64,000 nt of DNA from DATNIB01 sp035604685 (GTDB lineage Bacteria; Actinomycetota; Acidimicrobiia; Acidimicrobiales; RAAP-2): NCBI GenBank assembly GCA_035604685.1, contig DATNIB010000053.1:1-64000 (forward strand). Reading direction: 5' to 3'. The stretch's first letter is position 1. Each line of letters opens with the position of its first letter. The translations under genes and the position numbers were made by a program. Below the pieces are notes generated by a model that was not told the origin of the DNA, searched no databases, and was given only the letters and a program-made list of their open reading frames with translations. Shown here piece by piece: positions 52,628 to 60,436 of this stretch.

Positions 52628-53964
52628 GCGTGGTGCCGGCGGAACGCGGTGATCCGGTCCTCCCCCACCTCGGCCCGGCGCTCGGGGTCGTCGATGCCGA
52701 GACCCTCGCTCGGCGCCAGGCACAGCACGCCGATCTTCCCCTCGTGCAGGTTGTGGTGGACCTGGTAGGCGGCCTCGCCGACCTCGGTCAGCGGGAACAC
52801 GGCCGAGAGCGGCGGCACGACCTTGCCCTGACAGACGAGCTGGTTGGCGTCCCAGGCCTCGCGGTAGTTGGCGAAGTGCGAGCCCTTGATGGTCTTGAGC
52901 TTCATCCACAGGTGCCGGTTGTCGTACTCGATCATGTAGCCAGAGGTGGCGGCGCAGGTCACGATCGTCCCGCCGCGCTTGCAGGCGAAGACCGACGCGC
53001 CCATGGTCTGGCGGCCGGGATGCTCGAAGACGATGTCGGGGTCGTCACCCACGAGGCCGCGCACGTCTCGCCCGAAGCGTCGCCACTCGGACTCGTCCTG
53101 GGTGTGCTCGTCGGCCCAGAAGCGGTAGTCGCCCGCCCGCCGGTCGATCACGGCCGCCACCCCGAAGTCGTGGAGCAGGTCGACCTTCTCGGGCGAGGAC
53201 ACGATGCCGATCGGGATGCCTCCGCCGTTCAGCACGTGCTGGACGGCGAAGCTCCCGAGGCCACCGGACGCGCCCCACACGAGCACCCGGTTGCCCTGGC
53301 GCATGGAGGCGCCGTTGGCCGACACGAGCATGCGGTAGGCGGTCGAATTGCAGAGCGCGTTGACCGCCGCCTCCTCCCAGGAGAGGTGGCTCGGCTTGGG
53401 CATCAGCTGGTTGGCCTTCACCACCGCGATCTCGGCCAGGCCGCCGAAGTTGGACTCGAAACCCCAGATCCGCTGATTGGTGGCCAGCATCGAGTCGTCG
53501 TGCGCGCTCGGGTCCTGGTCGTCGACGTAGTTGCAGTGCACCGTGACCTTGTCGCCCGGCCGCCAGTTGCGCACGGCCGAGCCCACGCTGAGCACCACGC
53601 CCGAGGCGTCGGAGCCGACCACGTGGTAGTCGAGGGCGTGCCGGGCGCCCCAGGAGCTCTCCTTGCCCAGCCGGTCGAGGAAGCCGAAGGTGGGCAGGGG
53701 CTCGAAGATCGACGTCCAGACCGTGTTGAAGTTGATGGCCGAGGCCATGACCGCCACGAAGGCCTCGTCGGGGGCCAGCTCGGGCAGGGCGACCTCGTCG
53801 ATGTGCAACGACTTGCGCGGGTCCTTGTCCTCGGAGGCGACCCCCGAGAACATGTCGACCTCGTCGCGCCGGACGAAGGCGGCGCGGGTGGATTCGGGGA
53901 TCGGCAAGCCGGCCAGCTCGGTGCCGGGGGCCCCGTCGAGAACCGCTTGGAGGATCTGGTGCAC
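52624..53964 (-). CDS. ccr: Crotonyl-CoA carboxylase/reductase
   Basis: NADPH-dependent reductive carboxylation of crotonyl-CoA to ethylmalonyl-CoA, the hallmark enzyme of the ethylmalonyl-CoA pathway. The 446-residue medium-chain reductase has the nucleotide motif VLVWGASGGLGSFAVQHVLNGG at 228-249. The four residues that form the CO2 pocket of carboxylating enzymes appear to be present: Asn80 (INFNTVW), Phe169 and Glu170 (WGFESNFGG) and His363 (KGSHFANY). Start is GTG at 53964 with a TAGCTT element 6 bases away. It is translationally coupled to mce and divergent from atoB. Confidence 0.95.
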   Translation of the reverse strand: MHQILQAVLDGAPGTELAGLPIPESTRAAFVRRDEVDMFSGVASEDKDPRKSLHIDEVALPELAPDEAFVAVMASAINFNTVWTSIFEPLPTFGFLDRLGKESSWGARHALDYHVVGSDASGVVLSVGSAVRNWRPGDKVTVHCNYVDDQDPSAHDDSMLATNQRIWGFESNFGGLAEIAVVKANQLMPKPSHLSWEEAAVNALCNSTAYRMLVSANGASMRQGNRVLVWGASGGLGSFAVQHVLNGGGIPIGIVSSPEKVDLLHDFGVAAVIDRRAGDYRFWADEHTQDESEWRRFGRDVRGLVGDDPDIVFEHPGRQTMGASVFACKRGGTIVTCAATSGYMIEYDNRHLWMKLKTIKGSHFANYREAWDANQLVCQGKVVPPLSAVFPLTEVGEAAYQVHHNLHEGKIGVLCLAPSEGLGIDDPERRAEVGEDRITAFRRHHA

Positions 53965-53970
53965 GGGTTG

Positions 53971-53976
53971 AAGCTA
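53971..53976 (-). promoter_or_regulatory. -10 element (TAGCTT) of ccr-mce
   Basis: TAGCTT on the minus strand lies 6 bases before the ccr GTG. On the other strand TACGGT (53977-53982) directly abuts it and could serve atoB, so both promoters may sit back to back in the 74-base gap. Confidence 0.5.
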
Positions 53977-54038
53977 TACGGTAGGAGTTCCCAGCCCACA
54001 AGCTCGCGGCCCTGGGACGTCGAGGAAGGAGCGCTTCC

Positions 54039-55223
54039 ATGCCCGGATCGGTCATCGTCGCCGGGGCGCGAACGCCCATTGGAAAGTTGTCCGGTGCTCT
54101 GGCCAGCTTCAGCGCCATGGAGCTCGGCGGGATCGCCATCGCCGCCGCCCTCGAGCGGGCCGGCGTCGCCCCGGACCAGGTCGACTACGTCTTCATGGGC
54201 CAGGTGCTCCTGGCCGGCCAGGGACAGATCACGGCCCGCCAGGCGGCCGCCAAGGCCGGGATCCCCCTGTCGGTCCCGTCCACGACGGTCAACAAGGTGT
54301 GTCTCTCGGGCTTGAACGCCATCTACCTGGCCGACCAGATGATCGGCGCCGGCGACGCCGAGATCGTGGTGGCGGGCGGGATGGAGTCCATGACCGTCGC
54401 CCCCTACCTGCTCCCAGGGGCGCGCGCCGGCTACCGGGCGGGCGACGCCGCCGTGGTCGACTCGATGATGTTCGACGGCCTGACCTGCGCGTTCGACCAG
54501 TGTGCGATGGGACTCGCCACCGACCGTTACAACCAGTCGGTCGGGATCAGCCGCGAGCGCCAGGACGCCTTCGCCGCCGCCTCCCACGAGAAGGCCGCGG
54601 CCGCGGCCAAGGACGGACGGTTCGCCGAGGAGATCGTGTCGGTGTCGGTGCCCCAGCGCCGGGGCGAGCCGATCCTGGTCGACACCGACGAGGGGGTGCG
54701 CCCGGGCACCACGCCCGAGACGCTGGCCGCGCTCCGCCCCGCGTTCGACCCGGCCGGCACCATCACCGCCGGCAACGCCTCGCAGATCTCCGACGGTGGT
54801 GCCGCGGTGATCGTCATGTCGAAGGCCAAGGCCGAGTCGCTCGGCGTGACCCCGCTCGGGGAGTTCGTGAGCTACGGCCAGGTGGCCGGCCCGGACCCCT
54901 CGCTGCTCCTGCAGCCCGCCGCCGCCATCGCCCAGGCGCTCGGCAAGGCCAACCTCGAGGTCGGCGCGGTCGATCTCTTCGAGATCAACGAGGCCTTCGC
55001 CGCGGTCGGACTGGCCTCGGCGGACCAGCTCGGCATCGACGAGGAGCGGCTGAACGTGAACGGGGGCGCCATCGCCCTCGGCCACCCCGTCGGGATGTCG
55101 GGCACCCGCCTGGCGCTGACCGCGCTCTTGGAGTTGAAGCGGCGCGGCGGGTCGCTGGCCGCGGTGTCGCTGTGCGGGGGCGGCGGCCAGGGCGACGCCC
55201 TGGTGGTCCGCTCGCTCGCCTGA
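54039..55223 (+). CDS. atoB: Acetyl-CoA acetyltransferase (thiolase)
   Basis: Condenses two acetyl-CoA to acetoacetyl-CoA, or the reverse. The 394-residue product begins SVIVAGARTPIGKLSGAL. Catalytic residues are Cys88 (NKVCLSGLNA), His349 (ALGHPVGMSG) and Cys379 (SLCGGGGQGDAL). GGAAGGAG lies 7 bases before the ATG. It is divergent from ccr. In this island it would supply acetoacetyl-CoA to the 3-hydroxybutyryl-CoA dehydrogenase. Confidence 0.95.
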   Translation: MPGSVIVAGARTPIGKLSGALASFSAMELGGIAIAAALERAGVAPDQVDYVFMGQVLLAGQGQITARQAAAKAGIPLSVPSTTVNKVCLSGLNAIYLADQMIGAGDAEIVVAGGMESMTVAPYLLPGARAGYRAGDAAVVDSMMFDGLTCAFDQCAMGLATDRYNQSVGISRERQDAFAAASHEKAAAAAKDGRFAEEIVSVSVPQRRGEPILVDTDEGVRPGTTPETLAALRPAFDPAGTITAGNASQISDGGAAVIVMSKAKAESLGVTPLGEFVSYGQVAGPDPSLLLQPAAAIAQALGKANLEVGAVDLFEINEAFAAVGLASADQLGIDEERLNVNGGAIALGHPVGMSGTRLALTALLELKRRGGSLAAVSLCGGGGQGDALVVRSLA

Positions 55224-55232
55224 GGGGTCCGT

Positions 55233-55760
55233 TCAGAACGGCGGCAGGAACAGCTCGACGCTGGTCGCCGACCCGAGCGTGACGTCGGCCCAGGGACCGG
55301 CGAAGCCGAAGACGGCCAGACCGCAGGTCGGCAGCGCCCGCGCGGCGCGCCGGGCGCGCTTTCCGCCGCCGAGCGCGCCCGCCAGCACCTCCGCCGTCGG
55401 GTTGTGGCCGACGACCATCACCGAGAAGAGCTCGTCGTCCAGTTCGTGGAGCTCCTCGATGACGTGGTCGGGGGAGGCGTCGTAGAGCTCGCGCTCGTAG
55501 CGGACCGGCGGGGGATCGGCGAGTTCGGCCAGGGCCCGCTCGGCCGTCTGCTTGGTGCGGGAGGCCGTGGAACACAGGACCAGCTGCGGGAACCCGCCGA
55601 GACCGAGCCGGTCCCCGCCCTCGCCCAGGCGTCGGCCGAGCGCGTCGGCGTCGCGCCGGCCCTTCGCCGAAAGCGGGCGCTCGTGGTCACCGCCCCCGGG
55701 CGGGGGGTCGACCGCCGCCTTGGCGTGACGCAGCAGCCAGAGCCAGCGGTCGTCAGGCAT
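55233..55760 (-). CDS. sixA: SixA-like phosphohistidine phosphatase
   Basis: A 175-residue histidine phosphatase of the SixA branch, which removes phosphate from phosphohistidine proteins. The catalytic RHG-like motif is WLLRHAKAA near residue 9, followed by RPLSAKGRRDADALGRRL, the CSTASRTKQTAE segment with the second Arg, and the second catalytic His in MVVGHNPTAEVLA. The ATG at 55760 shares one base with the recR stop (TGATG), so it is translated after recR. It is convergent with atoB. Confidence 0.88.
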   Translation of the reverse strand: MPDDRWLWLLRHAKAAVDPPPGGGDHERPLSAKGRRDADALGRRLGEGGDRLGLGGFPQLVLCSTASRTKQTAERALAELADPPPVRYERELYDASPDHVIEELHELDDELFSVMVVGHNPTAEVLAGALGGGKRARRAARALPTCGLAVFGFAGPWADVTLGSATSVELFLPPF

Positions 55761-56362
55761 CAGGATGAGAGCTCGCGCCGTCCCTCGAGGGCGCGACCGA
55801 GCGTCAGCTCGTCCGCGTACTCGAGGTCCCCGCCGACGGGCAGCCCGCTGGCGATCCGGGTCACGCGGACCGAGAGCGGGCCGAGCAGTCGCGCCAGGTA
55901 CATGGCCGTCGCCTCCCCCTCGAGATTGGGATTGGTGCACAGGATGACCTCGACGATCCCCTCCGCGTCGATCCGGCCCAGGAGCTCGTGGACCCGCAGC
56001 TGCTCGGGACCGATCCCTTCCAGCGGATTGAGCGCGCCCTGCAGCACGTGGTAGCGGCCGCGGAACTGCTGGGTGCGTTCGACGGCGGCGATGTCGCGCG
56101 GGTCCTCCACCACGCAGACGATCGTCGGGTCGCGGCGCGCGTCATCGCAGATCTCGCACAGCTGGTCGCGCTCAGAGACGTTGAAGCAGCGGCTGCAGAG
56201 CCCCGTGTTCTGCTTCACCGTGACGATGGCGTCGGAGAGCCGAAGCGCGTCCTCGACCGGCACCTTCAACAGGTAGAAGGCGATCCGCTGCGCCGACTTG
56301 GGACCGATCCCGGGAAGGCGGCCGAGCTCGTCGATGAGCGCGCGCAGGGGTCCCGTGTACAT
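55760..56362 (-). CDS. recR: Recombination protein RecR
   Basis: Acts with RecF/RecO to load RecA at gaps. The 200-residue product has the N-terminal helix-hairpin-helix LGRLPGIGPKSAQRIAFYLL, the zinc finger CSRCFNVSERDQLCEIC at about residues 56-72, and the Toprim domain with VVEDPRDIAAVERT and ILCTNPNLEGEATAMYLAR. It directly follows dnaX with no gap (TAG then ATG), the standard dnaX-recR pair. Confidence 0.97.
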   Translation of the reverse strand: MYTGPLRALIDELGRLPGIGPKSAQRIAFYLLKVPVEDALRLSDAIVTVKQNTGLCSRCFNVSERDQLCEICDDARRDPTIVCVVEDPRDIAAVERTQQFRGRYHVLQGALNPLEGIGPEQLRVHELLGRIDAEGIVEVILCTNPNLEGEATAMYLARLLGPLSVRVTRIASGLPVGGDLEYADELTLGRALEGRRELSS

Positions 56363-58099
56363 CTAGGGCCTCACTTCTTCCGCCCCGGGGAATGCCTCGA
56401 GGAGGCGCGCCTGGACCAGGGTGTCGATTTCGAGCGGCACACCGGGGTCGTCGGGATCGAACTCGTCGTCGCCCAGGTCGGCGACGTCGGCCGGCTCGGT
56501 CTTCCCGCCGGGGTCTCGGCCGGTTCGACCCGCCACCGCGGTGCTCGACGGGTCGGACTCGGTCTCGAGGACGAGACGGATCGCCACCGGGACGCCGAAG
56601 TGGGCCGCCAGGGCGTCTTCGACCGCGGGCTGCAGGTCGGCGCACCGGTCGCGGTGCGGCGGGTTGGCGACCGCGAAGACGGCGGTGCCGTCGTCGACCG
56701 ACACGAACCGCCCGGCGCTGTAGAGCGCCTTGGCCAACGGCGGCAGGGAGCGCAGGATCTGATCGCCCCAGGCTTGGACCAGGCCGTCGCGGTCGGGCGG
56801 CTCGCCCGCGGCCGCGGGCGCCGCGGCGATGGGCGGCGCCGCGGGCGGGGCGGTGGGCTCGGGTTCTCCGGATGCGGCCTGCCGCTCCTTGCGCAGCGCT
56901 CCGAGCGTCGGACGGGCGCCCGGACTCCGCGGCGCGGAGGCCCGGGGGGCCGCCGGGGGGCCGGCGCTCGGCGGTGCCGCGGCCATCGCCTGCTCGAGGC
57001 GCGCCACGCGCTCGGCCAGCGCCGACGTCGATTCGTCGAGATCGGCCCGCGCCACCCGGACCAGGGTGACCTCGAGGACCACGCGGGCGTCGGGCGCCTC
57101 CCGCATGTCGACCTGCGCGCGCCCCAGGAGCTCCATCGCCCGGACCAACCGGGGCAGGCCGAGCCGGGTGCCCTGGGCCTCCAGCCGTTGACGCTCCGGG
57201 CCGTCGACGGCGGCCAGTTCCGGGGCGACCGCCAGGAGGAACGCCTGCCGGAGATCGTCGACGATCTCGACCGCCAGCTGCTGGGGTGCCCACCCGGCCT
57301 CGTGCAGGGCCGAGGCCGCCACCAAGAGCGCCTGCGCGTCCTCGTCGCCGAGCGCGTCGAGGATCGCGGCCAGGCCCGGACGCTCGTCGGTCGACGAGCC
57401 CGAGGCCGCCAGCTGGTCGAGGGCGGACAGGGCGTCGCGGGCCGAGCCGTGGCCGCGCCGCGCGGCCAACGCCAGCACGTCGTCGTCGAGGTCGAGCCCG
57501 GCGCGGTCGCGCACCGTGCGGAGGAGCGACACCAGCGTGTCGAACCCGAAGAGGCGGAACTCGTAGTGCTGGGTCCGCGAGCGGATGGTGGCGGGCACCT
57601 TCTGCGGATCGGTGGTCGCCAGCACGAACACCACGTGGCTCGGCGGCTCCTCCAGCGTCTTCAACAGCGCGTTGGCCGCGGCGTTGGAGAGCATGTGCAC
57701 CTCGTCGACGATGTAGACCTTCCAGCGGCCCGGGGTGGCCAGGGCGGCGTGGGCCACGAGGTCTCGCATGGCGTCGACCCCGTTGTTGGACGCGGCGTCG
57801 AGCTCGTGGACGTCGAGTGACGAGCCCCGGGCAATTTCCACGCACGAGTCGCAGATGCCGCAGGGCTCGCCGTCCTCGGGCGACCGGCAGTTGAGGGCGC
57901 GGGCGAGGATGCGGGCGGCGGACGTCTTGCCGGTGCCCCGAGGGCCGCTGAAGAGATAGGCGTGCGCCACCCGGCCATCGCGCACCGCGTGCTGCAGGCC
58001 CGCCACGACGTGGGGCTGGCCCACGAGTTCGGCGAAGCGGCCCGGCCGGAAGCGCCGGTACAGGGAGACGAACGCCTCATCGCTGGCGGCCGGGCCCAT
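56363..58099 (-). CDS. dnaX: DNA polymerase III subunit gamma/tau
   Basis: Clamp-loader ATPase of the replisome. The 578-residue product begins with SLYRRFRPGRFAELVGQ and has the Walker A AYLFSGPRGTGKTSAARIL (about residues 47-65), a zinc module with CRSPEDGEPCGICDSC, the DEXX box VYIVDEVHMLS, and sensor 1 VFVLATTDPQKVPATIRSR. The C-terminal ~200 residues are a Pro/Ala-rich tau-like extension. A TAGGCT element lies 8 bases before the ATG. No frameshift signal was recognised. Confidence 0.95.
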   Translation of the reverse strand: MGPAASDEAFVSLYRRFRPGRFAELVGQPHVVAGLQHAVRDGRVAHAYLFSGPRGTGKTSAARILARALNCRSPEDGEPCGICDSCVEIARGSSLDVHELDAASNNGVDAMRDLVAHAALATPGRWKVYIVDEVHMLSNAAANALLKTLEEPPSHVVFVLATTDPQKVPATIRSRTQHYEFRLFGFDTLVSLLRTVRDRAGLDLDDDVLALAARRGHGSARDALSALDQLAASGSSTDERPGLAAILDALGDEDAQALLVAASALHEAGWAPQQLAVEIVDDLRQAFLLAVAPELAAVDGPERQRLEAQGTRLGLPRLVRAMELLGRAQVDMREAPDARVVLEVTLVRVARADLDESTSALAERVARLEQAMAAAPPSAGPPAAPRASAPRSPGARPTLGALRKERQAASGEPEPTAPPAAPPIAAAPAAAGEPPDRDGLVQAWGDQILRSLPPLAKALYSAGRFVSVDDGTAVFAVANPPHRDRCADLQPAVEDALAAHFGVPVAIRLVLETESDPSSTAVAGRTGRDPGGKTEPADVADLGDDEFDPDDPGVPLEIDTLVQARLLEAFPGAEEVRP

Positions 58100-58107
58100 A
58101 GCGGCGG

Positions 58108-58113
58108 AGCCTA
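58108..58113 (-). promoter_or_regulatory. -10 element (TAGGCT) of dnaX-recR-sixA
   Basis: TAGGCT on the minus strand lies 8 bases before the dnaX ATG at 58099; no ribosome binding site is seen between them. Confidence 0.5.
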
Positions 58114-58177
58114 CCGGTGGGCCGCGACGGTGGGGCCTGGCCGGCCGCCGGACCGCGGCCCGAGCCGCCGGCGGTCG

Positions 58178-58288
58178 GTGCGGTGGCCAGGTTGACTACG
58201 GCACCCGGCCTCACCCGCTGAGAGCTGCTGCCTTCCGACCCTGACTCGATTCACGAGCGGCCGTTGCGCAGGACCCGGCCACCGCACC
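58178..58288 (-). ncRNA. ffs: Small signal recognition particle RNA (4.5S type)
   Basis: On the minus strand the conserved apical domain reads GTCAGGGTCGGAAGGCAGCAG, close to the SRP core GTCAGGTCCGGAAGGAAGCAGC, with the GGAA tetraloop. The flanking segments GGTGCGGTGGCC and GGCCACCGCACC pair to close a long hairpin of about 111 bases. The position between tRNA-Ser and dnaX is usual in actinobacteria. The ends are set by the outer stem and may be off by a few bases. Confidence 0.87.
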
Positions 58289-58383
58289 CACCGCCGGAAC
58301 GGCGAGGGCCCCACGCTACCAACGCCCGCCGGACCACCGGCCGGCCGGTGGGACTCGATTAGCCTGAGCGCGCCTCGGTGCCC

Positions 58384-58471
58384 GGAGGAGTGCGAGAGCG
58401 GCCGAATCGGCACGATTGGAAATCGTGTGTGGGGCGACCCACCGTGGGTTCAAATCCCACCTCCTCCGCCA
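58384..58471 (+). tRNA. tRNA-Ser (anticodon GGA), CCA encoded
   Basis: Class II tRNA with acceptor GGAGGAG/CTCCTCC, anticodon loop TTGGAAA, long variable arm and T arm GTGGGTTCAAATCCCAC. Discriminator G is followed by CCA. The A of that CCA is also the A of a possible tadA start codon. Confidence 0.95.
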
Positions 58472-58986
58472 TGCCGACCGCTGCGCGCCCCGACCCCGGG
58501 GCCACCCACGAGGACGCGATGCGCCGGGCGCTGGCCGAGGCCCGGCTCGCCGTCGCGCACGGCGACGTCCCGGTCGGCGCGGTGGCGCTGGCCGACGGCC
58601 GCGTGCTGGCGGCCAGGCACAACGAGCGCGAGCTGCGGGGCGACCCGACGGCCCACGCCGAGATCCTGGCGCTGAGGGACGCGGCGACCGCCCTCGGCCG
58701 TTGGCGCCTGGACGAGGTCACCCTGGTCGTGACAGTGGAACCCTGCCCCATGTGCGCCGGGGCGCTGGTGGCGGCGCGGGTGGCCCACGTCGTCTTCGGG
58801 GCCGACGACCCCAAGGCCGGCGCCTGCGGCTCCCTGTACAACCTCTGCAGCGACCCGAGGCTGAACCACGAGGTGGCGATCACCCGGGGCGTTCTGGCCG
58901 AGCAGTGCGGGGCCGTGCTCACCAGCTTCTTTGTCGAACGCCGGGGCCCGGACGACTCGGGAAACCGAGAACAAGACACCCGGTAA
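58471..58986 (+). CDS. tadA: tRNA-specific adenosine deaminase TadA
   Basis: Deaminates adenosine 34 of tRNA-Arg(ACG) to inosine. The 171-residue product begins with HEDAMRRALAEARLAVAHGDVPVGAVAL and has the zinc site DPTAHAEILALRDAA (His ligand and catalytic Glu) and VTVEPCPMCAGALVAARV (two Cys ligands), plus FGADDPKAGACGSLYNL. ATG at 58471 overlaps the last base of the upstream tRNA-Ser CCA. An in-frame ATG at 58519 would remove 16 non-conserved residues and start right at MRRALAEA, so the true start is uncertain. Confidence 0.93.
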   Translation: MPTAARPDPGATHEDAMRRALAEARLAVAHGDVPVGAVALADGRVLAARHNERELRGDPTAHAEILALRDAATALGRWRLDEVTLVVTVEPCPMCAGALVAARVAHVVFGADDPKAGACGSLYNLCSDPRLNHEVAITRGVLAEQCGAVLTSFFVERRGPDDSGNREQDTR

Positions 58987-58996
58987 CCTCTCGGCC

Positions 58997-59083
58997 GGAG
59001 GGATGCGAGAGTGGCCGAATCGGACGGTCTCGAAAACCGTTGTGCCCGTCTGGGCACCGTGGGTTCGAATCCCACTCCCTCCG
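58997..59083 (+). tRNA. tRNA-Ser (anticodon CGA)
   Basis: Class II tRNA with acceptor GGAGGGA/TCCCTCC, anticodon loop CTCGAAA, long variable arm (TGTGCCCGTCTGGGCACC) and T arm GTGGGTTCGAATCCCAC. Discriminator G; CCA is not encoded. It lies 10 bases after tadA. Confidence 0.95.
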
Positions 59084-59162
59084 CGGGTGAGGGAACTGAA
59101 CACCGTCCGGCCTAATCGCAGCAGTCGAGTCTGTCCGAGCAGTTCGAGGAAGGGAGTGGGGG

Positions 59163-59426
59163 ATGTCACCGTCGCGCTCCACGGTGGGCAAGCTGCAACG
59201 CGCCCAGGCCAAGAAGGCGAAGGCCATGGCCAAACAGGAGGACCGCCAGGCGCGCCGCAGCGACCGCGGCGAGCCTGAAGACGTCCCGCAACGCGCCGAA
59301 GAGGACCAGGCCGGCCTGCTCGAAGAGTTCGCCCGGCTGCACGAAGACTTGGCCGAGGGAAGGATCTCACTCGACGACTTCGAGGTCCGCCAGGCGGACC
59401 TGCGCGAGCGTCTGCGCGTCGACTGA
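59163..59426 (+). CDS. Small charged hypothetical protein with SHOCT-like C-terminus
   Basis: An 87-residue protein I do not recognise. ATG at 59163 has a strong GGAAGGGAG ribosome binding site 6-7 bases upstream. The first half is Lys/Arg/Gln-rich (GKLQRAQAKKAKAMAKQEDRQ), probably helical. The end (LLEEFARLHEDLAEGRISLDDFEVRQADLRERL) has the leucine-helix, G-x-I-S, D-E-F-E pattern of SHOCT-type oligomerisation motifs. It lies 79 bases after tRNA-Ser(CGA). Confidence 0.75.
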   Translation: MSPSRSTVGKLQRAQAKKAKAMAKQEDRQARRSDRGEPEDVPQRAEEDQAGLLEEFARLHEDLAEGRISLDDFEVRQADLRERLRVD

Positions 59427-59446
59427 GGGCCGCCCCGGCCGTCCGC

Positions 59447-60436
59447 CTAGGGCGCGCCGGCGGCCGGTTCGGGGCGGTGCTCCAGCCAGCGGCGGAACCC
59501 CGCCGCGTTGGAGTGCACACCGTTCATGACCTCGAATTTCTCGAGATCCGGCGCCGCCACCGTGCCCGGCTCGGGCGAGAACCGCTCGGCCAGGGCGGCC
59601 GCCATGTCCTCGCCGGCGCGCCAGGCGCGCTCTGCCACCTCTGCCCACTGGCGCAGGCTCTCTTCCGCCTCGGCCAGCAGTGGCAGGGGGTCGTCCAGCA
59701 GCCCGTAGTGGGCGAGCGCGATCCCGGCCGGGCGGCGCGCCGCGAAGCGGTGCAACGAGTGGATCGCCTGGTCGAGGTCGAAGTCCGGCGGCGGCGTGGC
59801 CGGGCGGAGCATCCCGACGTCGGGCAACCGGACGCCCACCGCGTCGCCCGCGAACAGCACGCCCGAGGTCGAGTCGTGAAGCCCCAGGTGGTGCTTGGCA
59901 TGGCCGGGCGAGTCGACGGCGACCAGGGTCCGGCCCAGGCCGAGGTCGATCTCCTCGCCGTCGGCCAGGACGTGTAGGCGTTCGGCCGGCGTCGGGTCGA
60001 GCCGCCCGTAGAGGGAGTCGAGGAGCGGCCCATAGACCTGGGAGGCCGAGGCCACGAGCCGCGTCGGGTCGGCCAGGTGCCTCGCGCCGAGCTCGTGGAC
60101 GTAGACGGTCGCGTCGGGGAACGCCCGGGCCACATCGCCCACCCCGCCGGCGTGGTCGAGGTGGATGTGGGTGACCACCACGCCCGAGAGGTCCGATGGT
60201 CCGACACCGAGCGACGCGAGCGCGTCGAGGAGGACCGGGACCGACGATTGGCTGCCGGTCTCGACCAGCACCGGGCGGGGGCCGACGAGGAGGTAGCCGG
60301 CGGTGACGCGCTGCCAACCCCCGAGCAGGGTGTCGATCTCGACCACGCCCTCGGCGATCCGCCGCGGCTCGATCGACACCTGGTCTTGGCTGGTGTGCCG
60401 GTGCGCGCCGGGCCCTGCCGCGCCCTGCTCGCTCAC
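59447..60436 (-). CDS. Metallo-beta-lactamase-fold hydrolase
   Basis: A 329-residue binuclear metal hydrolase. The metal motif HIHLDHAGGVGDVA (HxHxDH) is at about residues 84-97, followed by VDSPGHAKHHLGLHD with the next His ligand, FAGDAVGVRLPD with the bridging Asp, and ALAHYGLLDDP with the last His. The GTG at 60436 overlaps the glucose dehydrogenase stop (GTGA). The family covers glyoxalase II, lactonases and others. Its place after a glucose dehydrogenase makes a sugar-lactone hydrolase thinkable, but sequence alone does not show it. Confidence 0.83.
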   Translation of the reverse strand: MSEQGAAGPGAHRHTSQDQVSIEPRRIAEGVVEIDTLLGGWQRVTAGYLLVGPRPVLVETGSQSSVPVLLDALASLGVGPSDLSGVVVTHIHLDHAGGVGDVARAFPDATVYVHELGARHLADPTRLVASASQVYGPLLDSLYGRLDPTPAERLHVLADGEEIDLGLGRTLVAVDSPGHAKHHLGLHDSTSGVLFAGDAVGVRLPDVGMLRPATPPPDFDLDQAIHSLHRFAARRPAGIALAHYGLLDDPLPLLAEAEESLRQWAEVAERAWRAGEDMAAALAERFSPEPGTVAAPDLEKFEVMNGVHSNAAGFRRWLEHRPEPAAGAP

